Assembly: GCA_937888615.1 (NCBI GenBank)
Contig: CALABZ010000232.1
Coordinates: 1-12,148 of the forward strand
Direction: 5' to 3'
Length of the DNA stretch: 12,148 bases
Source of the DNA: an uncultured Lentisphaeria bacterium
GTDB lineage: Bacteria > Verrucomicrobiota > Lentisphaeria > Victivallales > Victivallaceae
Under the pieces are notes generated by a model. The model made no database searches. It was not told where the DNA came from and saw only the letters and a list, made by a program, of their open reading frames with translations. Each line of letters starts with the position of its first letter. Position 1 is the first letter of the stretch. Below are positions 6,487-12,148 of the stretch, in pieces. The position numbers and the translations under genes are program-made.

Positions 6487-7518
6487 ATGAGAAAAAAAGT
6501 ATTTGCTTCCATATTGATATCTGTTTACAATACTGAAGATTATTTAAAACAGTGTTTGGATTCTGTTATTCGGCAATCTGATGAAGATATTGAGATCATA
6601 ATTGTAGATGATGCTTCCACGGATGGCAGCTTGGCAATCATTGCTGAATACGAGAAACGGGATTCACGAATAAAAACGTTCTTCCATTCTGAAAACAGGG
6701 GAATGTTTGTGAGCCGAAATACTGCAATATGCAATGCATCGGGAGAATATTATATATTTGTTGATTCTGACGATTTTATAGAACCTGATTATGTAGAAAC
6801 GATCAGACGGTTGACCGAGAAAAATAAAATTGATATTATAAATTTCCGCACTGAAGTGGAAAGTGATGAGATGAGGCGGATTGAGAAATTCTTTTTTTCA
6901 CGTCAGTTCAGACCACTACCCGGCAGTTTGAAGGGAAATAAAGTTTTCGATGCATTTTTATTTAAAGAGAGAATACCGTTTAATATCTGGGGTAAAGCTT
7001 TTCACCATAGTTTGTTTTCCAAGGCGGGTAGATTAAACTGTTCCATATCTCAAGCTGAAGATTTCATCCGGGTGTGCATCCTTTTTTCTCATGCGGAGAG
7101 TTATTATGGTTCCAGGAGGGTGATGTATCACTATAATTACGGGCGGGGAAGTTTAGGCAAGAAAGAATACAGTCTTCCGCAATACCGGCAATATTGTCAG
7201 GATATGAATGATGGACTGAATTTTTTGATGGACTATTTTCAGAAAAAGATGTTAGCGGATATCTATTTCAGGAGACTGCAGCAAATCAGAATTTGTTATA
7301 TGTATATAACCTTTCAATTATTGCATTCCGTTAAAGAAGGTTTTCAGTATGAGGCATTGAACGATTTCACTCAAGTCTGGGGAAAAGAAAATGTTAATGA
7401 TTTTATTGCGCAGACAAGAATCATCAACACATTTTCTCCGGTCTATACTTTTTTCAAGAATAGCCTGTGGTATTTTTCAATATTCAAGAAACGTTGGTAT
7501 AATCGCATGAAATTTTGA
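6487..7518 (+). CDS. GT2-family glycosyltransferase (AT-rich)
   Basis: This is a 343-residue GT-A enzyme. ATG 6478 is also in frame, but an AGAG lies right against it; ATG 6487 has that same AGAG nine bases upstream and is preferred. The N-terminus (ILISVYNTEDYLKQCLDSV) begins the nucleotide-sugar fold. DDASTDGS at 41-48 and VDSDD at 92-96 are the UDP-binding Asp and the DXD metal site. Motifs further on (GKA 169-171, ED 191-192, HAESY near 202, YHY 214-216) recur in the second GT2 gene of this window. There are no clear membrane spans, so it is probably a cytoplasmic or membrane-associated enzyme adding a sugar to a growing surface polysaccharide. The gene is clearly richer in A/T than its neighbours, a possible sign of transfer. 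The donor and acceptor are unknown. Confidence 0.92.
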   Translation: MRKKVFASILISVYNTEDYLKQCLDSVIRQSDEDIEIIIVDDASTDGSLAIIAEYEKRDSRIKTFFHSENRGMFVSRNTAICNASGEYYIFVDSDDFIEPDYVETIRRLTEKNKIDIINFRTEVESDEMRRIEKFFFSRQFRPLPGSLKGNKVFDAFLFKERIPFNIWGKAFHHSLFSKAGRLNCSISQAEDFIRVCILFSHAESYYGSRRVMYHYNYGRGSLGKKEYSLPQYRQYCQDMNDGLNFLMDYFQKKMLADIYFRRLQQIRICYMYITFQLLHSVKEGFQYEALNDFTQVWGKENVNDFIAQTRIINTFSPVYTFFKNSLWYFSIFKKRWYNRMKF

Positions 7519-7521
7519 AGA

Positions 7522-7580
7522 ACTCAATTTCCCGCCATGATTTTCAGCACAAATTAGACTGGCGGAGAATCAATTTGAGT
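7522..7580. repeat. Imperfect inverted repeat at the convergent gene ends
   Basis: ACTCAA (7522-7527) and CCGCCA (7532-7537) pair with TGGCGG (7560-7565) and TTGAGT (7575-7580) around a 22-base loop. It follows the stop of the plus-strand GT2 gene, and its right arm lies in the end of the GT9 remnant. It could act as a transcript-end structure, but it has unequal inner arms and no T-run, so a terminator role is weakly supported. Confidence 0.25.
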
Positions 7581-7910
7581 GATCATTTGATGCACGGCAT
7601 TGCAGACTTCATCTACAGAGATCATATCCAGGCATCGTGACGGTGTCCCATAGCGGCATTCTTCCAATTTACAGTCGCAACATGCCATTGATTTCCTTAT
7701 GATAATATGATTGTTGCCGAATGGCGTCCAAACATTACCTTTTATCCGGTCGGTGTAAATACCGAGGCAGGGAATACCGGCGGCGGCAGACATATGAACA
7801 GGACCGGTATCATTTCCGACATAGAATAAACATTGGCTGAGCATGATGAGAGTTTCTCTCAAGCGGAGCGGGGAATCCGCGGAATTCCTCCAATCGCTTT
7901 CCAAATGCAT
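7554..7910 (-). pseudogene. C-terminal remnant of a GT9 (heptosyltransferase-like) glycosyltransferase
   Basis: About 118 residues match only the C-terminal half of GT9 enzymes. They include FYVGNDTGPVHMSAAAGIPC, the nucleotide-sugar loop, followed by WTPFGNNH and a cysteine-rich tail (CCDCKLEECR, SRCLDMIS). Complete GT9 proteins are roughly 330-380 residues, so the whole N-terminal acceptor domain is missing. Reading upstream in frame, a TGA at 7937-7935 closes the frame eight codons before the first ATG. No other frame upstream restores the missing half, because the DNA there codes for a different protein on the plus strand. No convincing ribosome-binding site or promoter was seen. An intact relative would transfer a heptose or related sugar to lipopolysaccharide or a similar glycan; this fragment is presumably inactive. 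Confidence 0.8.
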
Positions 7911-7911
7911 T

Positions 7912-8215
7912 TTGAATCCGGGCTGTCTGTATTTTCATACGCCGGGTTTCCTGCGTTCGCTGAGCCTGAAACCCCGGAATATTGCCGGGCGAGCGCGGGT
8001 TCTGGTATTCAACCGGCGTGCGAAGGCGTTGCGCGGGATGGAGCCGGATTCGGATCGACGAATCGCTGTTGGAACCGTTCAGCAAGGTCAAGCGTTATGC
8101 GTTCACGCATTATCCGCAGGTCGGGACCATCGGCTTTTACGAATGGCTGAAGATCATGAACGCGGTGTTCATTAACCGTGCGGCATTTTTGAACCCGTTC
8201 AACCGCAGAGGTTAA
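7912..8215 (+). pseudogene. Decayed 3' end of an unrecognised protein gene
   Basis: From about 7912 to 8045 one frame, and from about 8045 to the TAA at 8213-8215 another, both use codons with strongly G/C third positions, as real genes here do. The second frame reads RIDESLLEPFSKVKRYAF, then THYPQVGTIGFYEWLKIM and NAVFINRAAFLNPFNRRG. The first reads LYFHTPGFLRSLSLKPRNIAG and then ARVLVFNRRAKALRGM. Joining them needs one frameshift near 8045. No start codon with a ribosome-binding site fits, and the 5' end is cut where the GT9 remnant begins. The family is not recognised. Its place in a polysaccharide locus suggests, but does not prove, a glycan-synthesis protein. The short TTG-initiated frame from 7982 covers only part of it and is unlikely to be translated. 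Confidence 0.5.
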
Positions 8216-9273
8216 TATCGTTTTTTTATTTCGCCGGACTTGAAATCGATGTAGGAGTTGAGGGGGATTTGTTCGGCGACAGGGATTTCTGGAAAGTCCG
8301 GGTCACTGCCGGAGCAATAGCAACACGCCGTGTATAATGGCTTCTTTAACATGCATCTCAGATTACGGCGGGCTTCCTTTATGGCATCTGGGGTGCCGCA
8401 CCTGCGGATATTGACATAATCGGAAGGATTATCGGGAATAGCCCCGATTAAAATTCCAGTATGGACATTGGCGCAGGGGTAAATCGCACCGCCGAACAAA
8501 TCATTGCATTCCCGTTTGAAGCAGTGGCTGAGACTGCGGTGGAGTTCCTCCCTGGTATATTTTCGGTTCAGTGGGGGACCGAGGTCCGACCAGGCCGACA
8601 GTTCATAAACCTGATATGGAATATTGTGCTTGTCCAGCAGTTTCTTCAATTCATGGATTTTATTGGAATATTCTCCGTAGTCGCTGATCCGAAAAACAAG
8701 TTTGTCCTTTTTCAGGGCCGAGAGCACGGATTCGGATGGCAGGAGGGTTCCGTTGGTTATGATGCGTACATGGTTGATATTCGGTTTGGCGGATGCATGG
8801 TTTGCTATTTCGCTGATATCTTTCCGTAGCAAGGGTTCTCCGCCGAAGATATCAAAATTATAGATTTTGTCGACAACTGCGGCGGCGCTGTCGATGTCGG
8901 CCAGCAGATCGGAGAGGGGGAAATGTTTTCTTTCCTTGATATAGGGAATCCAGTCGCAGCAGTGAAGACAGTTCAGCGAACAGTGTGTGGTGACGATCAG
9001 GCCCAACTGGGTCAGGTTGATTGGATGGAAAAACACAATACGGACGGCTGCGACCGGCAGATAGGCGATTTTGGAAGCAATACGCAAAAAGGGGTTGGGT
9101 ATGCTGTGGAGAAATGCATTACACCTCAGTTCTTTCTCCAGTTCCAGGAGAAAACCTAGAAAAAGAGCAAGAATCCGGAAATAAAGTTTTGCCGGAAACC
9201 GTAACTTTTTATCGGATGCCATTAATTTGCTTTTATAAAAAAGTCGCTTGCAATGGTTGAGAAATGAAGACAT
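8212..9273 (-). CDS. Radical SAM protein with C-terminal auxiliary-cluster-like cysteines
   Basis: The product has 353 residues. ATG 9273 is preceded by GAGAG about five bases upstream. Cys98-X3-Cys102-X2-Cys105 (CSLNCLHC) is the [4Fe-4S]/SAM motif, and FGGEPLL at 143-149 is the GGEP motif that helps bind SAM. The barrel continues with VRIITNGTLL (169-178) and FRISDYG. C-terminal cysteines at 251, 256, 267, 307, 317, 318 and 320 (including CCYC) resemble a SPASM/twitch region that could hold an extra Fe-S cluster. The 90 residues before the first motif contain a hydrophobic stretch (about 30-45) that may touch the membrane. It starts 13 bases after the second GT2 gene, so the two share an operon, which suggests a sugar- or lipid-modifying reaction. 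The substrate is unknown, and no small precursor peptide was seen nearby. The stop shares TTAA with the facing remnant. Confidence 0.9.
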   Translation of the reverse strand: MSSFLNHCKRLFYKSKLMASDKKLRFPAKLYFRILALFLGFLLELEKELRCNAFLHSIPNPFLRIASKIAYLPVAAVRIVFFHPINLTQLGLIVTTHCSLNCLHCCDWIPYIKERKHFPLSDLLADIDSAAAVVDKIYNFDIFGGEPLLRKDISEIANHASAKPNINHVRIITNGTLLPSESVLSALKKDKLVFRISDYGEYSNKIHELKKLLDKHNIPYQVYELSAWSDLGPPLNRKYTREELHRSLSHCFKRECNDLFGGAIYPCANVHTGILIGAIPDNPSDYVNIRRCGTPDAIKEARRNLRCMLKKPLYTACCYCSGSDPDFPEIPVAEQIPLNSYIDFKSGEIKKRY

Positions 9274-9286
9274 GTTAACTCTCTGG

Positions 9287-10357
9287 TTATCGTTTCAGTC
9301 GCGCAGCGTTGCGTTTGAGAAATAATTTTGCATATTGAACGGAGTATTTGAGAAAATGACTTATCGGCAGCTCTTCCGGAATATAACAGACGCCTTCGCC
9401 GAGGAGGGACAGGAAACGCTTTTGTCCGTAACACTCCATGAACAGTGAATACCCCTCGCATCGGTTCTCGTATGGCAGGCATGATATGCTATTGAGGAGA
9501 CATTTTTGCAGGTTCTCGGCAAAGACAAGGTGGAATTGCCGATTCTGGTAATCCTCGAAAGGAGGATAGGTTTCATTTATAAATAAGCGGATGAGTTCGA
9601 GGGCTGAGGCGTGGTTTTTCAATCTGGTCCTGAATGTATCGAAATCCGAGAAGTCAATGGTTGTGACGCCGATTCCGCAACGGTAGTGATAGCTTTTGTC
9701 CGGGACACACCTGTAACTTCGGGCATGGCATACATGAAATGTGGTTTGGATTGCGTCTTCGGAAAAAATGATTCCGGCGGCAACGCCGGTGGGCAACGAA
9801 TGGCAGAAAGATTTGGCGAGGGAGGACTTTATTGCTTTCCCGCAACTTTCCCAGGTAATCTCATGAGCCAGATATTTTTCGAAGATGGCGGCGGAGTTTT
9901 TCAGGATGCAGCTTTGAGCAACGTAATTTTTTCTGCCATCACGCAATTCAAAAAGTTTCAGTAGTTTTTTTCGCAAAGAGAGGAAATCCAGCGAGAACTG
10001 AAACGCTATAATGTCGTATGTGAAATTGTCGGAGTATTCGACTATTTTTGCCGCAAAGTCCGGTTCTGTCCAGTCATCGCTGTCCACATGGGCGATATAT
10101 CTGCCGGAGGAGAACTTGATGGCGGTTATGCGGGCTTCCAATAAACCGCAATTTCGAGGGTGGGTAATGACTTTGATTCTGGTATCCCGACCACGATAAA
10201 TTTCCAGAATTTCAGCGGAGTTATCCGTGGAGCCGTCGTTTACAACAATGATTTCAATATTTTCTTCCGTCTGTCCGAGCAGTGAATCCAGGCATTTTGG
10301 CAGGTATTTCCCGGTATTGTAGACAGGGACCAAAAATGAAACATATGGATTGGGCAT
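9287..10357 (-). CDS. GT2-family glycosyltransferase
   Basis: This is a 356-residue enzyme. The frame contains a TTG at 10363, but ATG 10357 has AAAGG seven bases upstream and is taken as the start. FLVPVYNTGKYLPKCLDSLL opens the GT-A fold, NDGSTD is at 40-45, and VDSDD at 91-95 is the metal-binding DXD. GKA (173-175), ED (200-201), HARSY (near 211) and YHY (223-225) line up in the same order and spacing as in the GT2 gene at 6487-7518. The two are therefore likely paralogues with different specificity. The protein should act in the cytoplasm on lipid-linked surface-glycan intermediates. A promoter lies directly upstream, and the radical SAM gene follows after 13 bases. Donor and acceptor are not readable from the sequence. 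Confidence 0.93.
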   Translation of the reverse strand: MPNPYVSFLVPVYNTGKYLPKCLDSLLGQTEENIEIIVVNDGSTDNSAEILEIYRGRDTRIKVITHPRNCGLLEARITAIKFSSGRYIAHVDSDDWTEPDFAAKIVEYSDNFTYDIIAFQFSLDFLSLRKKLLKLFELRDGRKNYVAQSCILKNSAAIFEKYLAHEITWESCGKAIKSSLAKSFCHSLPTGVAAGIIFSEDAIQTTFHVCHARSYRCVPDKSYHYRCGIGVTTIDFSDFDTFRTRLKNHASALELIRLFINETYPPFEDYQNRQFHLVFAENLQKCLLNSISCLPYENRCEGYSLFMECYGQKRFLSLLGEGVCYIPEELPISHFLKYSVQYAKLFLKRNAARLKR

Positions 10358-10384
10358 CAGCAAACCTTTATAAAATATTCTAAT

Positions 10385-10412
10385 ACTATAATATTCGATA
10401 CGGAAAATTCAA
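10385..10412 (-). promoter_or_regulatory. Candidate promoter of the GT2-radical SAM pair
   Basis: On the minus strand, TTGAAT (10412-10407) and TATAGT (10390-10385) are 16 bases apart in the 73-base gap after the flippase gene. The predicted start is near 10378, about 20 bases before the ATG. Read-through from the flippase promoter is also possible. Confidence 0.45.
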
Positions 10413-10430
10413 GAATGGGCGTCTTGATCT

Positions 10431-11786
10431 TCATTTATTTATCTCATGCTCCCCTAACTTGAATGACGGCAGAGAAAACAGAGCACGAAACAGCAGTTGC
10501 AAGTGGCTTCTTCCCTGCCGGCTGAAAGACAATGGCACAAGCAACCCCAGGGGGACAGCTGCAACTGTGCTGAGCGCAGCGCCGTTTGTACCAAAAAGAG
10601 GAATGGCGAAAAGGTTGAAAATGATGTTCAGGATTGCTCCCGTCAGACAGGCTGCCGCATTTGTTTTTAACATCCCTTCGTTGACGGTCCAGTATACGAA
10701 TACGGAAAATATGGCAAAAAAAGGAAGTGAGCAGATATAAATAACAAGGGGAATAATGGCGGGGAGATACTCTCTTCCATATAAGAGGTAGATAAACGGA
10801 TGGCTGAATAAAATGGTCAATGCGGCCAAGGCGAGCATCAGCCAGAAAACCAGGAAATAGAGCCGGTGCAGTTGTTTCGTGTATGCCTGTGTCGAAATCT
10901 GAGAGGCGGACACGATGGCAGGGAAGAAGATGGAACACAAAATGACGCTGAAAGCAAGCCAGTGCTCCGATATTTTTGTGCCAATCGAGTAATAACCCAC
11001 GGCTTTTGTGCCAACCATGTATTTTAACATCAGAATGTCCGTCTGAACATAAATAAAGGAAATAAACCCGGAAAGGGAAAGCAGGATGGCGGGTTTCAAC
11101 AGTTTCAACGCTCCGCTGATTTTAAATTTCCAGCGGAAAGGTCGATCATCATGTCGCATATAAAAATAAATCAGCGCAGCGGTTCCTGTCAGCAACTGTC
11201 CGGTTTCAGCCCAGGCGTACCAATATAAGGAAGAGTCCAGTAAAATTGCGGTGAGTCGTATAATGGCGTATATGGTACAGGCGATGATTGAGCTCAACGC
11301 AATATATTTGTTGAGGATAAGGGCGATAAAATACAAATAAATGGGCTGAAGGATATATCCTGTGTAGCCCAGCGCGAGAATCAGGGCCATATTCCAGATT
11401 TGGATATTTTGATTTGTCAATCTTAAGGCCAGCAGCAAAGTCAAGATCATTATCAGAAAAGAAAAAAGACGGAAAAGAAATAGTTCCCCCATAATGGATG
11501 CTTTTTTGTCGGGAAACTTTACCAGTTGCCGAACGGCAACGGGTTCTACGTTCAAGGTTGACAGGAGGCCCGGGATTCCGACAAAGGCAAGAGCGTAGTT
11601 GAAAATACCCCAGTTATCCGGACCGAGTACCCGGGCCGCTAATATTCCGGTTAATATACCACTGATGCTCCAATATATCCTGGCGGACACCATCCAGGCC
11701 GTATTGGAACCGTACTGACGCACCAGCGAATGATTCATCCACTGGCGGCCCAGATTATATGCGCTTTTCAGTCTTAATTTCATCAT
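10431..11786 (-). CDS. Wzx-like polysaccharide flippase (MOP/PST family)
   Basis: The product is about 451 residues of almost continuous hydrophobic helices, consistent with the 12-14 membrane spans of oligosaccharide flippases. The N-terminal part (SARIYWSISGILTGILAARVLGPDNWGIFNYALAF) matches the first two helices of this family, including the ARxLGPxxxG turn. The middle GLVxxxTDILMLKYM-like segment (here YVQTDILMLKYMVGTKAVGYYSIGTKI) matches the seventh helix and the following loop. The role is to flip undecaprenyl-linked glycan units across the inner membrane. A TTG at 11795 is in frame; ATG 11786 or the adjacent ATG 11783 is more likely, with a weak AAAGA upstream. It is the first gene of the minus-strand polysaccharide group and has its own promoter. 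No polymerase gene is visible in the window. Confidence 0.9.
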   Translation of the reverse strand: MMKLRLKSAYNLGRQWMNHSLVRQYGSNTAWMVSARIYWSISGILTGILAARVLGPDNWGIFNYALAFVGIPGLLSTLNVEPVAVRQLVKFPDKKASIMGELFLFRLFSFLIMILTLLLALRLTNQNIQIWNMALILALGYTGYILQPIYLYFIALILNKYIALSSIIACTIYAIIRLTAILLDSSLYWYAWAETGQLLTGTAALIYFYMRHDDRPFRWKFKISGALKLLKPAILLSLSGFISFIYVQTDILMLKYMVGTKAVGYYSIGTKISEHWLAFSVILCSIFFPAIVSASQISTQAYTKQLHRLYFLVFWLMLALAALTILFSHPFIYLLYGREYLPAIIPLVIYICSLPFFAIFSVFVYWTVNEGMLKTNAAACLTGAILNIIFNLFAIPLFGTNGAALSTVAAVPLGLLVPLSFSRQGRSHLQLLFRALFSLPSFKLGEHEINK

Positions 11787-11816
11787 ATCTTTCAATCTTA
11801 ATCACATCGAATTCTG

Positions 11817-11844
11817 AATATATACCGTTAAACTTGAATATCAA
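11817..11844 (-). promoter_or_regulatory. Candidate promoter of the flippase gene
   Basis: On the minus strand, TTGATA (11844-11839) and TATATT (11822-11817) are separated by 16 bases, each one mismatch from consensus. The start point would be near 11810, about 24 bases before the ATG. A small inverted repeat (CTTGA / TCAAG, 11833-11845) overlaps the -35 and could be a binding site. Confidence 0.6.
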
Positions 11845-11862
11845 GCACTTTCAATAGCCGCG

Positions 11863-11891
11863 TTGACATTTTCATCCCCTATTGAAATACT
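11863..11891 (+). promoter_or_regulatory. Candidate promoter of the LamG-like gene
   Basis: A perfect TTGACA (11863-11868) is followed after 17 bases by AATACT (11886-11891), a four-of-six -10. The predicted start near 11898 leaves a leader of about 13 bases containing the GGAG ribosome-binding site. Confidence 0.6.
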
Positions 11892-11910
11892 TAACCTATG
11901 GAGATCGCAA

Positions 11911-12148
11911 ATGAGCAATATTCCGACCGAAGGCCTTATTTTTTACGATTCATTCTCGGGAGAGACCGCGGAGACCGGACAGACACGTACTGTTATGGGC
12001 GACATGCAGATTGTCACCGATCCGTTCTCCGGCTTGAAAAATTCCGTTTCACCGGGCAGTTCGCTGTTCATGTATTCAACTTCCGGCATGGCTGATAATA
12101 CCGGGAACCGCACCATTTCTGTGTGGGTAAAAGGCGGTTCATTGCCTT
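11911..12148 (+). CDS. LamG/concanavalin-like protein, N-terminal part (runs off right edge)
   Basis: ATG 11911 has GGAG seven bases upstream and opens a frame that is still open at the window end (79 codons seen). The text EGLIFYDSFSG, AETGQTRTV, GSSLFMYSTSGM and then RTISVWVKGG matches the first strands of LamG-like jellyroll domains. These usually bind carbohydrate or form part of surface and phage-like structural proteins. No signal peptide is present at this start, which is unusual for a secreted LamG protein and leaves a phage-structural or leaderless-secretion origin open. It is divergent from the flippase and so may not belong to the polysaccharide locus. A frame starting at ATG 11898 is out of phase and has no similarity. 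Confidence 0.7.
   Translation, partial: MSNIPTEGLIFYDSFSGETAETGQTRTVMGDMQIVTDPFSGLKNSVSPGSSLFMYSTSGMADNTGNRTISVWVKGGSLP

Noticed and set aside
7810..8091. A 93-codon minus-strand frame that might have supplied the missing GT9 N-terminus
   Set aside because: It is in another frame, shows no GT9 motif, and is antisense to the plus-strand coding-like remnant.
11898..12095. A 65-codon plus-strand frame from ATG 11898
   Set aside because: It overlaps the better-supported LamG-like frame at 11911, which has GGAG at proper spacing and recognisable domain sequence.
1..12148. CRISPR array, tRNA, rRNA, insertion sequence or phage integration site
   Set aside because: No regularly spaced repeats, cloverleaf-like sequence, transposase motif or flanking direct repeats were found by eye.

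Overview
The window looks like chromosomal DNA of a Lentisphaerota (Victivallis-like) bacterium or a close PVC-group relative. The main clue is a four-gene unit in which a GntR-type sugar regulator is followed by a pseudopilin-like protein with an H-X9-DG motif and then by glycosidase-like genes. That arrangement is typical of carbohydrate-use clusters in Lentisphaerota. The assignment is an inference from gene content, not a search result. Nearly all the DNA is genic, and the largest gap is about 130 bases. No rRNA, tRNA, CRISPR array or transposase was seen.

Left block (1 to about 5410, all on the minus strand, read right to left): a strong promoter with an overlapping palindrome drives a GntR/LacI-type regulator (4192-5349). 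It is followed by a secreted H-X9-DG pseudopilin (3506-4195), a large exported protein with a discoidin-like domain and a GH123-like catalytic region (762-3500), and the start of a cytoplasmic protein that is probably another glycosidase and runs off the left edge (1-765). Two of the three junctions are ATGA stop/start overlaps and the third has a 5-base gap, so the block should be one translationally coupled operon. The likely logic is that the regulator senses a sugar, the exported enzyme cuts a glycan outside the cytoplasmic membrane, and the unexported enzyme works on the products inside.

Right block (5477 to 11786): a surface-polysaccharide region. It holds an NAD-dependent sugar epimerase/dehydratase (minus), a GT2 glycosyltransferase (plus, noticeably AT-rich), the C-terminal stub of a GT9 heptosyltransferase-like gene (minus), a decayed plus-strand gene remnant, a radical SAM enzyme with extra C-terminal cysteines (minus), a second GT2 enzyme (minus) and a Wzx-like flippase (minus). 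The two GT2 proteins share motifs well beyond the catalytic domain and look like paralogues. Between 7554 and 8215 two 5'-truncated genes lie back to back, as if one deletion removed the middle of a divergent pair, so the locus appears to be remodelling.

Right edge (11863-12148): a strong plus-strand promoter and the beginning of a LamG/concanavalin-like protein that continues outside the window and is divergent from the flippase.
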